Assembly: GCA_030595795.1 (NCBI GenBank)
Contig: JAUVCH010000019.1
Span: 1 to 43,432 of the forward strand
Origin: Gammaproteobacteria bacterium
GTDB lineage: Bacteria; Pseudomonadota; Gammaproteobacteria; GCA-001735895
Length of the DNA: 43,432 nucleotides
Reading direction: 5' to 3'
Shown here: positions 27,092 through 35,946 of the stretch, one piece after another
Position numbering within the stretch: position 1 is the first letter of the stretch
Layout of the letters: each line of letters opens with the position of its first letter
The notes under the pieces: model-generated
Told to the model about the DNA's origin: nothing
The model's input: the letters and a program-made list of their open reading frames with translations, nothing else
Databases searched by the model: none
Translations under genes and position numbers: made by a program

Positions 27092-27140
27092 TTACTGAGG
27101 TAGATCGTAACCAGTCATCCAAATTACAAGATCGTTGCGG

Positions 27141-27166
27141 GAATCCGGGGACAGTTTACTTAATTG
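27141..27166. repeat. Possible remnant of a RAYT-associated or IS-end repeat
   Basis: The GC-rich stretch starting at 27141 (GAATCCGGGGACAGTTTACT, then TAATTG) contrasts with its AT-rich surroundings. It resembles, from memory, the GGGGACAGTATACTTAATT-type repeats that flank IS200-like/RAYT transposase genes. No transposase is present; resemblance was not tested by search. Confidence 0.35.
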
Positions 27167-27223
27167 ACGTCCGCTCGGGACACATAGCGGCCGTTGATAT
27201 ATAAGACATTGAGCGAGAAAATC

Positions 27224-27319
27224 ATGAGAAAAAGTTGTAACATAAGTCAATATTCGTGCATGTCACATAATCAAGCTGTTGGGGATTTTACTATTTCTGA
27301 GAATAACATTACTACTTAA
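27224..27319 (+). CDS. Possible 31-residue leader ORF before the nuclease gene
   Basis: ATG at 27224 to TAA at 27317-27319, ending two bases before the nuclease ATG. A GAGCGAGAAA run precedes the ATG. The peptide (starting MRKSCNISQYSCMSHN) matches no family known to me. Because the nuclease start has no visible Shine-Dalgarno, translation could be coupled through this ORF, but it may equally be chance in AT-rich DNA. Confidence 0.25.
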   Translation: MRKSCNISQYSCMSHNQAVGDFTISENNITT

Positions 27320-27321
27320 AT

Positions 27322-28320
27322 ATGAGGACTATTCAGACAAAAGTACTTCCACATGATTGGTTTCAGGAAGTAAGCGATTTTGATGTGGGCTCATCAATTT
27401 TGAGTAGGAATGCTAAAGTAATAGCTAGCAGGCTGATTCAGTTTATTAAAGAAGAGAAAAAGAATTCTTTATTGAATCCTTTAGCTAAAGCATTAATTTT
27501 ATATGTTGTATTTGGAAAGAAATTTTTAACTAGATTTTATGATAGTGTACCAGCGGAACTTATTAACGATGGAATGAATGAAACAAAAGGAGATAAAGGT
27601 TTTAACTTTACAAGAAAGCTTCACTCAGTATTCGTAGAATTTATTATATATAAGAAATTAGATAGTAATGGCTTTAAATTTAAAAATATTGCACGTACTA
27701 GTGGGTCATGCGATTTAGTAATGGAAAAAAACAATAGAGATTACAACTTTGAAGTTAAATTTAAAGAGAGCAAAGATATTTTTAAATCCAGGTTATTTGA
27801 TAACATTGACGGAATGAGTTTACTTGATGAATATTCATTCCTAAGAGGTGAGACTTATGATATTCAAGTAAACTCTCAAAATATTGACGATAAAATACAA
27901 AAAGAAGTGCTAATTGATTTAGAAAATTTCATAGTAAATAAAAAAGATGTATATAACGGTAAGCATATAGATATCTTTAATGTCAAAAACAGAAGAAAAG
28001 CTACAAGAGATATAAAGAAGGTGAGTGAATATATTTACTCTTTGCGTATATCGCAGGAGCTAACAGCTGAAAATGCAATTTCTGAATTAATACAAAAAAT
28101 GCTAATAGATAACAACGGTCATATAACGAAATTAGTTAATAAGTCTAAACGTATAGCAAATTTTAATGGCTGTCTTGTCTGGGATGTTCCATTTCATAAT
28201 GATATAGACTGTGAAAGCGCTAAAACTGCTTTCAAAAGCCTTAAATTAGACTTTAATTTATATGTATTTATTGGAGGAGTTTTAAAGGTAGACTGCGATT
28301 TTTTTATTGGAAAACAATAG
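27322..28320 (+). CDS. Predicted PD-(D/E)xK superfamily nuclease
   Basis: The protein has 332 residues. A nuclease-like core spans about 95-150: a helix with Glu106 (SVFVEFIIYKKL), then Asp131 (GSCDLVMEK) and, thirteen residues on, Glu144-Val-Lys146 (YNFEVKFKE). This is the E...D-x(n)-ExK pattern of restriction-type endonucleases. N- and C-terminal parts are unassigned and rich in Lys, Asn and Ile. The gene is very AT-rich: bases 27481-27540 contain 11 G/C of 60. The HNH nuclease gene follows after 40 bases on the same strand, so they probably form a pair. No methyltransferase accompanies them, which would fit a modification-dependent or abortive system. Confidence 0.6.
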   Translation: MRTIQTKVLPHDWFQEVSDFDVGSSILSRNAKVIASRLIQFIKEEKKNSLLNPLAKALILYVVFGKKFLTRFYDSVPAELINDGMNETKGDKGFNFTRKLHSVFVEFIIYKKLDSNGFKFKNIARTSGSCDLVMEKNNRDYNFEVKFKESKDIFKSRLFDNIDGMSLLDEYSFLRGETYDIQVNSQNIDDKIQKEVLIDLENFIVNKKDVYNGKHIDIFNVKNRRKATRDIKKVSEYIYSLRISQELTAENAISELIQKMLIDNNGHITKLVNKSKRIANFNGCLVWDVPFHNDIDCESAKTAFKSLKLDFNLYVFIGGVLKVDCDFFIGKQ

Positions 28321-28360
28321 CGTTTAAGGCTTAATATGAGCGTAAATAGTAAAATAAATT

Positions 28361-29272
28361 ATGCTTAAATTAATTACATCAGAGTCACAGATATCGAGGT
28401 GCCAATCTCAACTAGAAAAAGCACTTGAATCAGCCTTGCCCAACAAGCGACGATACACAATTGGCTATCATAGCGGAAGCATGGAATCTCCTGTTCGCTT
28501 TAATTCTAAAATTTGGTTCTCACATACAATAGTACACTCTGAAGATCAAAGGCATTGGAATGCTTTTGGTTTAAGTAAGGACTTGGCGACAACTAAATCT
28601 AACAGCATAGTAGTTGAAATAAATATTTTACATAACGGTGTCAATGGCAGGGTTGCAGGAGCATTTGCAAAAGATAATAAAACTGGAGCAGTATATCTTA
28701 CGCATAGTGGAAAAATTGGTGGCGGAAAGAAAGGAATAGGAAAAAACTCTTTTCTAAAATGGTACAAGAAATCAACCAAAAACATCTTAAATGATAAAAG
28801 CAAAGATGTTCAAGCTATCGTTATTGGTGATATTTCCTCTGCAACATTCTCGCAAAATCTTAATAACTTCATAAATAATGTTAAAAAATATAAATCGTTT
28901 GTATCAGAAGGTGAAATCAATGAGGCTACGGTATTAACAGATAAAGAATTGGAAGCAAAAGCATTAGCCACATCGTCCAAACGTAAATCAAAGAAAACTA
29001 AAAGCTCTACGACAGTTTATGAAAGAAATCAATACATAGTAGAGCTTGCCAAACGCAGAGCAAAAGGCAAATGCCAACTTTGCCAACAAAAAGCGCCTTT
29101 TAAAAATAAATCAGGACAACCTTATTTAGAGTGTCATCATATTGAATGGCTATCAAAAGGTGGGTTAGATTCAGTAGAAAACACAGTTGCATTATGCCCA
29201 AATTGTCATAAAAAAATGCATGTACTAAATTTAAGTACAGACATTAACAAACTGAAACATGCAAAACCCTAA
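28361..29272 (+). CDS. HNH endonuclease with unassigned N-terminal domain
   Basis: The protein has 303 residues. The C-terminal HNH domain (about 225-295) has Cys238-x2-Cys241, ECHHIEW with His259/His260, VENTVALCPNCH with Asn274, Cys279-x2-Cys282-His283 and His287: complete metal-binding and catalytic sets of the McrA-like group. The N-terminal 180 residues have the look of a conserved domain (VVEINILHNGVNGRVAGAF, VYLTHSGKIGGGKKGIGK) that may read the substrate, for example modified DNA; this is inference. A Lys/Ser-rich linker (205-217) joins the two. AT-rich like its partner upstream; no clear ribosome site. Confidence 0.8.
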   Translation: MLKLITSESQISRCQSQLEKALESALPNKRRYTIGYHSGSMESPVRFNSKIWFSHTIVHSEDQRHWNAFGLSKDLATTKSNSIVVEINILHNGVNGRVAGAFAKDNKTGAVYLTHSGKIGGGKKGIGKNSFLKWYKKSTKNILNDKSKDVQAIVIGDISSATFSQNLNNFINNVKKYKSFVSEGEINEATVLTDKELEAKALATSSKRKSKKTKSSTTVYERNQYIVELAKRRAKGKCQLCQQKAPFKNKSGQPYLECHHIEWLSKGGLDSVENTVALCPNCHKKMHVLNLSTDINKLKHAKP

Positions 29273-29273
29273 T

Positions 29274-29340
29274 TAGCTCAACCCGACCATCTATACTCCG
29301 TTTCGTTTCGCTACACTCAGTATAAATGGCCGGTTAGCAA
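29274..29340. repeat. Long imperfect hairpin, attC-like, after the HNH gene
   Basis: CCGACCATCTATACT (29283-29297) pairs with AGTATAAATGGCCGG (29319-29333) with two mismatches, and pairing extends outward to GCTCAAC / GTTAGC with bulged bases. The left box GCTCAAC fits the integron inverse core RYYYAAC; the right box GTTAGCA breaks GTTRRRY at one base. There is no T-run, so it is not a typical terminator. The remaining 29341-29557 shows no gene. Confidence 0.5.
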
Positions 29341-29557
29341 GAGCGTTAACGGCAGCAAAGGGCCCACTAGAAACCCACGCTCCACTATGGTGAACGACCG
29401 CTATGTCAAATCCACAGAAGTCAGAATACCAACCCTTCAAAGTAAGCTTCCGGCATACAGGTTAGCCCTCCCCTACCGGTTTTTACTCAATTCCCACCAG
29501 ATACCAATTACTGTTAAAATAAAATACATAGCAACAGAAACTATCCGGGATTAAAAA

Positions 29558-30079
29558 GTGCAATGCAGGCAAATTAAAATTCGTATTCTCGTGACCATAC
29601 TCTGGGCATGGGTCGCCATTTCCAGTGCATCAGCAACCGAAAGTAGCATTCTGGATTTAGGAAAAACCGATGGATACTTTGCGATCACCGCGCAATCGAG
29701 CAACCTTTTTGGCGGATCTGGGCCGGCAGCAATGGCTATCGATATCAAACCCGACGATTCAGAGAATATTGTCCGAGCCAGTTCCGGTCGCGTTATTGCC
29801 GTCGCGATTTTTGGATCGGAGAACCTCAACGTAACTTCAATCAATCCACGCACTATCCGCCTAAACGGTGTTGATATCATGCTGGTCGGCAAGTCGGATA
29901 AAAGTTTATGCCGCCGCCCCACAGACATTAACGGCGATAGCTATGAAGATCTCGTATGCGATGTTAAAACAACTGGTTTCCGGGTCGGCGAAGGCGAATT
30001 CAAGATTATTCTGAAAGCAGGAACCTACAATGGTGAATCCCTGCGTGGTGAAGATCGAATCAGGATTGTGATTAATTAG
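29558..30079 (+). CDS. Exported protein with calcium-type DxNGD repeat, unknown function
   Basis: The 173-residue protein starts with GTG (preceded by GGGA; the nearby ATG is out of frame). A basic N-terminus and hydrophobic segment (about 7-22) ending in SASA suggest Sec export. The rest resembles a domain seen in secreted bacterial proteins: IDIKPDDSENIV, GRVIAVAIFGSENLNVTSINP, then DINGDSYEDLVCDV, a possible calcium-binding loop, and two Cys residues (in SLCRR and LVCDV) that could pair. It overlaps the convergent 4Fe-4S gene by eight bases. Confidence 0.7.
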   Translation: MQCRQIKIRILVTILWAWVAISSASATESSILDLGKTDGYFAITAQSSNLFGGSGPAAMAIDIKPDDSENIVRASSGRVIAVAIFGSENLNVTSINPRTIRLNGVDIMLVGKSDKSLCRRPTDINGDSYEDLVCDVKTTGFRVGEGEFKIILKAGTYNGESLRGEDRIRIVIN

Positions 30080-30749
30080 GGAAAGGGGGCTTTAAAAAAG
30101 CCCTTAAGTGAAACTGGCTTTGTTCATCATCGTAGCGAAACTCACGCCCAACCGGACACATATACCGCGCCATACACCCATGTTGAAAACACTCTGCTGA
30201 TGGATTTTGTTTCAAATAATCGGTGCAACTGGGTACATCGTATCCTTCCGATAAAAAAGCACCTACCGGACAGGTATTCAGGCAGGGTTGTTCAACACAG
30301 CTTAAGCAGGGTGAGTCCTGTTTCACCAGACTGGTATCGAATTCTTCGACGAACAAGAGCCCAAACCGGTAGGCATGCCATAGCCCGTATCGCGGGTGCA
30401 TCATGAGTCCGATCGGAGATTGATGTAAAGCTTCGGCTCGTTTCGCCCATTGCTGGAATGGTAAATACGGTGGACCCTGAAACGGATAAATCGGCCTGGC
30501 ATTTAATGCTGGAGCCAGCTCATCGGCAACACGCATACTCCAGCGATCCAGTGGGTTGACTTCACCATCGAGATATTCATTTGATTGAGTAAATTCAGGC
30601 CAGAAAGATGACCCGATATTACCAACTAGTGCGACCGACTGAAAACCAGCAAAACCATAGTCGCGTATTTCATCCTGGGTCAGCCCGACAACACCGCGTA
30701 ACTTCAAGCCGTAAGGTGCCAGCACACTTTCAAGTTCTTCCCTATTCAT
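30072..30749 (-). CDS. 4Fe-4S protein related to the C-terminal part of epoxyqueuosine reductase
   Basis: The protein has 225 residues from the ATG at 30749, which overlaps the hydantoinase stop (ATGA); a GTG at 30761 is less likely. Cys clusters SPCLSCVEQPCLNTCPVGA and later SCTDYL, CFQHGCMARYMCPVG can hold two [4Fe-4S] clusters in a QueG-like/ferredoxin arrangement. It is much shorter than QueG (about 350-380), lacking most of the cobalamin-binding region, so it is not the queuosine enzyme. Coupling to the HyuA-like gene suggests a shared process; the partner reaction is unknown. Confidence 0.72.
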   Translation of the reverse strand: MNREELESVLAPYGLKLRGVVGLTQDEIRDYGFAGFQSVALVGNIGSSFWPEFTQSNEYLDGEVNPLDRWSMRVADELAPALNARPIYPFQGPPYLPFQQWAKRAEALHQSPIGLMMHPRYGLWHAYRFGLLFVEEFDTSLVKQDSPCLSCVEQPCLNTCPVGAFLSEGYDVPSCTDYLKQNPSAECFQHGCMARYMCPVGREFRYDDEQSQFHLRAFLKPPFPN

Positions 30750-32761
30750 GGCGTAGACCAATCGCAGGCGGGGCCAATGGCTGTAGCAATAATGGTCGAT
30801 TCCAGAAACAGCTCACCATCGATTTCATCTTTAACATGCACATTGTCGTAACTCAGTGTCACCTGTGGCTTTTTCGCACCTGCGCTCAGGGCTTTTTCTT
30901 CAGCCTCACCGACAACGATGGGTATAGCAAATTCCTGTGCTGCTACGAGACTATCGAATTGCTTAGGACCTTTATCGGTAAACAAACAAAATGTCCCAAA
31001 TAACGGTTGGGTAACGGTCATCTGAGCACGTTGCACAATGCTACCCATGACCGCACCGTAGGCATTGGCTACATCCGCATGCTCGGGTAACTGCAAGCCT
31101 ATATTCATAGATTTGGCGACGTCCTGATAGTAGCTCGCTGCGGGAGCACCCACCGCGACAATCGGGTAATCGCTGGCGAAATCAAGTTTGAATAATGGAA
31201 TTCGATCCGCATCACTAGCACCCTGTAAAATCATTTTGGTAATCAAATCGACCATCGGTTCGACTTTACCGTTAGCTAACTCGGATTCGTTTAATCCGAC
31301 TTCAATTAACAGGCGACGGATGCTCTCAATGACCAGGTTATATACCTCGCGGCAGGCGAACTCGGTATCATCCGCTGGCCATTTTCCGTAACCGTAAAGA
31401 AAACGCATTTGTCGCATCCAGATATTGGCCGATAGCTCTGCCGCACGCTTATTCCAGTGCGAGTTAATGCCTAACACATGCACGGCATCAGACGGTGTGA
31501 ACCCGCTATAAATAGCGAGACCAAGCCGCTTGAGCTTCGCCAGCGCTCGCGCATATTCCCGGTTATTCACGACGATGGCATCTAGCTCAACCGGCCCCTC
31601 GGCAAGAGCATCCCAGGCTTCGCGCTCGGTTTTATTTAGTTGTTGCAGTAGCGCTGCGTTATTTTCCAGACGCAGGACAAATCGATTACTGCGAGCACTA
31701 ACCATGCCGCTTAACTGCGATTCAAGCTTTGGAATTATTTCCGGGTACAAATGCCCGAGCAAACTAGTGGGCACCACGCGTCTTGGGCCGATACTCAATC
31801 CCTTATGTCCACCAAAACGAACTTCGCTATCACCACCGAGACCAACCGAACTGACGCGCACTGCCTCGACCATCGGTTGCCAATTGCCGATGGTGGCACC
31901 GTCTACGCATAGCTCGGGTTGACCATTGCTGACCACGGCAATATCGGTGGTGGTGCCGCCCATATCGGCAACGATGGCATTTTGCAGGCCGCTAAGCTGA
32001 CAGGCACCGATGACGCTGGCCGCAGGGCCGGATAACACCGTTGCAATGGGTTTCTCGATGGCGTTTTCGAGGCTGGCGAGCGAGCCATCGCCTTTAACAA
32101 TCATCAGGGGAGCTTCAATCTTATGCCGGTCGAGTATTTTAGTCACCGAGCCGATTAGCTCCTTAATCGGTGGCACCATGCGCGCATTTAATGCTGCGGT
32201 GAGTGCTCGCCTCGGTGCGCCCAGACTCGAGGCCAGTTCGTAGCCACAGATTACCGGCATACCGGTGAGTTCATTCACCATCGCTTTCAATCTGTTTTCA
32301 TGCTCGGCATTCCGGGTGCCAAACATGCTCGAAATGGCAAACGCCGAAGCCTGATTCTGTAACTTGAGAATGGCCTCGCGTGCGGTAGTCTCGTCTAACG
32401 GCTGTTGCTCTTTACCGACCGCGTCGAAACCACCCTCGAGAATAACTACCAGCTGCGGTGGCAAGATATCGAGCAAGCCACTTTGTTTTACCTGCGCTTC
32501 GTTATAACCGGGTAACAGAACACACACTGGCGCACCCAGGTCTTCAACCACGGAGTTAGTCGTCAGGGTGGTTGATAGCGACACCATGGTGACTTCTGAC
32601 AGCGCATCCTGTGGCAGTTTGCCCACCACATCGCCGATACCAACGCTCAGGTCGAAACGGGTAGTGAGGCTTTTTTCGGCAGCGATAATTTGCTTGTCAT
32701 CGTTTACCAGAACAGCATCGGTGAAGGTACCACCCGTATCAATGCCAAGACGCAGGGACAT
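30746..32761 (-). CDS. Hydantoinase/oxoprolinase-family ATPase (HyuA-like)
   Basis: The protein has 671 residues, near family length. N-terminal GIDTGGTFTDAVL and internal DMGGTTTDIAVV are the actin-like ATP-binding motifs of HyuA/acetone carboxylase beta-type proteins; SLSTTLTTNSV and VLSGPAASVIGA are also conserved. It would carry out ATP-dependent opening or activation of a cyclic amide or ketone. The usual HyuB partner is not next to it; a 4Fe-4S protein follows instead. AGGAGAG precedes the ATG at good distance. It is divergent from the triple-fusion gene. Confidence 0.87.
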   Translation of the reverse strand: MSLRLGIDTGGTFTDAVLVNDDKQIIAAEKSLTTRFDLSVGIGDVVGKLPQDALSEVTMVSLSTTLTTNSVVEDLGAPVCVLLPGYNEAQVKQSGLLDILPPQLVVILEGGFDAVGKEQQPLDETTAREAILKLQNQASAFAISSMFGTRNAEHENRLKAMVNELTGMPVICGYELASSLGAPRRALTAALNARMVPPIKELIGSVTKILDRHKIEAPLMIVKGDGSLASLENAIEKPIATVLSGPAASVIGACQLSGLQNAIVADMGGTTTDIAVVSNGQPELCVDGATIGNWQPMVEAVRVSSVGLGGDSEVRFGGHKGLSIGPRRVVPTSLLGHLYPEIIPKLESQLSGMVSARSNRFVLRLENNAALLQQLNKTEREAWDALAEGPVELDAIVVNNREYARALAKLKRLGLAIYSGFTPSDAVHVLGINSHWNKRAAELSANIWMRQMRFLYGYGKWPADDTEFACREVYNLVIESIRRLLIEVGLNESELANGKVEPMVDLITKMILQGASDADRIPLFKLDFASDYPIVAVGAPAASYYQDVAKSMNIGLQLPEHADVANAYGAVMGSIVQRAQMTVTQPLFGTFCLFTDKGPKQFDSLVAAQEFAIPIVVGEAEEKALSAGAKKPQVTLSYDNVHVKDEIDGELFLESTIIATAIGPACDWSTP

Positions 32762-32928
32762 AAATCTCTCCTCATTTTCTTCATTAGAAACATTTCATGC
32801 CAAAGTAAAGGATTAGAAAGCGCTGTAGTTTGACCCGCACGACCTGTTGCTGCAAGTACGCGACATCAATTATTAGAGTGCCTGCGGTTTCTTTAGTAAA
32901 CTATCTGTTTAGGCCTTCTTTGATTCTC

Positions 32929-35900
32929 ATGACCAACAGCTGCCTGTTACCCGACTTTACTATCGACGAAGCGACCTTACTGGTCAGCCAGCTGTTTAAT
33001 CTTGATGGTGAATTACAGTTGTTGAATGGCGAGCGCGATTTGAATTATCTGGTGACAGCGACTAGTAGCAAATTCGTTTTTAAGATCGCCAATGAAAATG
33101 AGTTCGATGGCATACTCGAATGCCAACACCTGGTGTTTCAGCAATTATCCGAAAGTGGTGTATTTTCACATCAGACCATCAGCCAGGAATCGATCAATGG
33201 CAAGGTGATTGAATCCATCGAAGATAGGTCCGGCAAGCAACACCTGTGTCGGCTTTTGAATTACGTCGAGGGCCGTTTGCTATCAGATGTTAACCCACAC
33301 TTCCCCGAGTTACTTTACGACCTCGGCAAGAAGCTGGCAACCGTGGACCAGTCGTTACTCGATTTTAAACACCCGGCACTCGAACGCCCTCTACTGTGGA
33401 AGATGCACGAAGTGCTCGATACGCTGGAAAAATTTAAACCCCTGCTGGCCAGCAACGAAAAGCGCGCGCTGGTAGAACACTTCGAATCGCGATTTCGTGA
33501 CAGTTTACCCGCCCTTGATAGTCAGCTCAGGCGCAGCGCCATTCACAACGATGCAAATGACAATAATAGTCTGGTCGAAGGTGATTCCGCCTGGGAACAA
33601 CAAGTCAGCAGTATTATCGATTTTGGCGATATGGTTTATTCCTGGACGGTAGCCGAACCCGCAGTCGCCGCTGCCTATGCCATGCTCGACAAAGACCATC
33701 CGCTCGATGCTGCTGTTGCTATCGTGAAGGGTTACCACGAACAGCTAGCGTTAAACGAAGCGGAGATCGAGATTTTCTTCGATCTCATCTGCATGCGCCT
33801 GTGCATGAGTGTCTGTGTGTGCGCCTATCAACGCTCGCTCGATCCCGGTAACAAGTATCTCAGTATCAGCGAAATACCTGCCTGGACGTTGCTGGCAAAG
33901 CTCAAGAACATACCAGCCAGCTTCGCCCACTACGTATTTCGACAGGCCTGTAGGCTGGAGGCCGTGCCACAACAGTTTTTAGTTACAGATTGGTTATCTG
34001 CTAATCAACATAACTTTCACTCTGTTGTTAATATTGATTTTCAAAACGATCTTTTACTATGGCTCGACCTGGGTGTCGCAAGCCCATATTTCGGCAACCC
34101 GAAAGAATCCAGCGATACCGAACAAATGACAAAAACCCTCAGCCGGGCAATCGAAGATGCCGGTTGTTTAGCTGGCGTTGGTGGTTATGGTGAGCACCGT
34201 TTGCTCTACGATGACGATGCTTTCGTCGATAGCGATGGACAACAACGCACCATGCACCTCGGCATCGATATTTTTATCGAGGCGGGTACTGCTGTCTATG
34301 CACCGATGGAGGGAAAAGTATTTTCCACTGCCAATCACGCTCAGGCTTTCGACTATGGTGGCTGCATCATTCTTGAGCACGAAATACCTCAAACGGATCT
34401 GATTTTTTATACCCTCTACGGACACCTTTCACCGGAATCAATAAAACTCAAAACTGGCGACTCGGTTAAAGCGGGAGAACAAATTGCCGTGCTCGGTACT
34501 GACGAGGAAAATGGTCGGTGGCCACCGCATCTTCACTTTCAAATTATCCTCGACATGCTCGACGAAACCGATAATTTCTTCGGTTCGGGCTCGCATGTTT
34601 ATCGTGATGTCTGGCTAAGCTTATGCCCCGATCCGAATCTTATTCTGAATATTCCGCCAACCCTGCTGGAAAGCCCGGAATCAGCAAATGCATCGATTCT
34701 CGAATCGAGAAAACTCAACCTGAATCCATCGTTAAGCCTGTCGCATCGTGAACCAATTCATACAATTCGCGGCAGCATGCAATACCTGTACGATGCCACC
34801 GGACGGCGTTACCTCGATGCCGTCAACAATGTTCCGCATGTCGGCCATTGCCATCCCAGAGTGGTTGAAGCAGGTGCTCGTCAGGCACGTTTACTTAGCA
34901 CCAATACGCGTTATCTTTATTCATCGATTACCGACTATTGCGAACGCCTGCTGGAGAAATTTCCCGATCCATTGTCAGTGTGTTATCTAGTTAATAGCGG
35001 TAGCGAGGCTAACGACCTCGCGCTACGGTTAGCAAAGCACTATACCGCTCGACAGAATATCGTCACTGTCGATCACGCCTACCACGGTAATCTTGGTTCA
35101 TTAATCGATATCAGCCCCTACAAACACGATGGCAAAGGCGGTAGTGGGCGCCCCGGAAATGTGCACAAAGCAAGATCACCGGATTATTATCGCGACCCAG
35201 CCGATCACGACGGCTATGTAAAAAGCGTTAAAGAGTGTCTAAAACACGAAGCGGCCGCGTTCATATGCGAATCCATATCGGGCTGCGGTGGACAGGTAGT
35301 ATTGCCCGATGGTTACCTGGCCGCCGCTTACCAACACGCATGGGAAACCGGCGCAGTTTGTATCGCTGACGAAGTCCAGGTCGGTTTCGGGCGCGTCGGC
35401 ACACATTTCTCGGCCTTCGAAACTCAGCAGGTGATCCCCGATATCGTGACGCTGGGTAAACCCATTGGCAATGGCCATCCACTAGCCGCAGTGATTACCA
35501 CACGCGAAATAGCCGACAGTTTCAACAATGGCATGGAGTACTTTAATACCTTCGGCGGTAACCCGGTCTCCTGTGCCATCGGCCTTGCGGTGCTCGATGT
35601 TATTGAAGACGAGCAATTACAGAATAACGCGCTCGAGGTTGGAGATTACCTGCTCAAAGGCTTAGAGACGCTTAAGCTGAAATATCCGATCATTGGTGAT
35701 GTTCGAGGCCTGGGATTATTTATTGGAGTCGAACTAGTTACCGATCACAATTTACTCACGCCTGCAGCGACACAGGCTAGCTATATTGGAGAGCGTATGA
35801 AACAGGGTGGTGTGTTGATTAGTACTGATGGGCCTTATCATAATGTTTTAAAGATTAAGCCACCGATGTGTTTTAATCGGGACAATGCGGATAGTCTGAT

Positions 35901-35946
35901 TGGCTTGCTTGATTCAGTTTTGGGGGAAGATTTTGCTCATGCTTAA
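32929..35946 (+). CDS. Triple fusion: APH-like kinase, M23-like domain, class III aminotransferase
   Basis: The protein has 1005 residues from the ATG at 32929 (an in-frame TTG at 32830 adds a Cys-rich, unlikely leader). Residues 1-370: aminoglycoside/homoserine/choline-kinase fold with HNDANDNN (His206, Asp208) and IIDFGD (Asp231). Residues about 410-560: LytM/M23-like domain with HLGID (His443, Asp447) and HLHF (His536), so the zinc ligands are retained. Residues about 590-1005: class III PLP aminotransferase with [18 protein letters not shown] and Lys844 in [10 protein letters not shown]. The last part resembles the ethanolamine-phosphate lyase/AGXT2-like group. A cytoplasmic small-molecule phosphorylation followed by PLP chemistry is inferred; there is no signal peptide, so peptidoglycan cutting is doubtful. 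Confidence 0.88.
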   Translation: MTNSCLLPDFTIDEATLLVSQLFNLDGELQLLNGERDLNYLVTATSSKFVFKIANENEFDGILECQHLVFQQLSESGVFSHQTISQESINGKVIESIEDRSGKQHLCRLLNYVEGRLLSDVNPHFPELLYDLGKKLATVDQSLLDFKHPALERPLLWKMHEVLDTLEKFKPLLASNEKRALVEHFESRFRDSLPALDSQLRRSAIHNDANDNNSLVEGDSAWEQQVSSIIDFGDMVYSWTVAEPAVAAAYAMLDKDHPLDAAVAIVKGYHEQLALNEAEIEIFFDLICMRLCMSVCVCAYQRSLDPGNKYLSISEIPAWTLLAKLKNIPASFAHYVFRQACRLEAVPQQFLVTDWLSANQHNFHSVVNIDFQNDLLLWLDLGVASPYFGNPKESSDTEQMTKTLSRAIEDAGCLAGVGGYGEHRLLYDDDAFVDSDGQQRTMHLGIDIFIEAGTAVYAPMEGKVFSTANHAQAFDYGGCIILEHEIPQTDLIFYTLYGHLSPESIKLKTGDSVKAGEQIAVLGTDEENGRWPPHLHFQIILDMLDETDNFFGSGSHVYRDVWLSLCPDPNLILNIPPTLLESPESANASILESRKLNLNPSLSLSHREPIHTIRGSMQYLYDATGRRYLDAVNNVPHVGHCHPRVVEAGARQARLLSTNTRYLYSSITDYCERLLEKFPDPLSVCYLVNSGSEANDLALRLAKHYTARQNIVTVDHAYHGNLGSLIDISPYKHDGKGGSGRPGNVHKARSPDYYRDPADHDGYVKSVKECLKHEAAAFICESISGCGGQVVLPDGYLAAAYQHAWETGAVCIADEVQVGFGRVGTHFSAFETQQVIPDIVTLGKPIGNGHPLAAVITTREIADSFNNGMEYFNTFGGNPVSCAIGLAVLDVIEDEQLQNNALEVGDYLLKGLETLKLKYPIIGDVRGLGLFIGVELVTDHNLLTPAATQASYIGERMKQGGVLISTDGPYHNVLKIKPPMCFNRDNADSLIGLLDSVLGEDFAHA

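Noticed and set aside
26255..29272. Bacterial gasdermin or type III CRISPR-linked protease system
   Set aside because: No gasdermin-like small protein, Cas gene, CRISPR repeats or cyclic-oligonucleotide synthase is present; only the protease-like motif supports the link.
30083..30105. Hairpin AAGGGGGCTTT/AAAGCCCTT as a bidirectional terminator between the convergent genes
   Set aside because: It is inside the coding end of the minus-strand gene, has two unpaired bases in one arm, and has no external T-run on the plus strand.
30072..30749. Epoxyqueuosine reductase QueG
   Set aside because: Only about 225 residues; the N-terminal cobalamin-binding part is missing although the Fe-S region resembles it.
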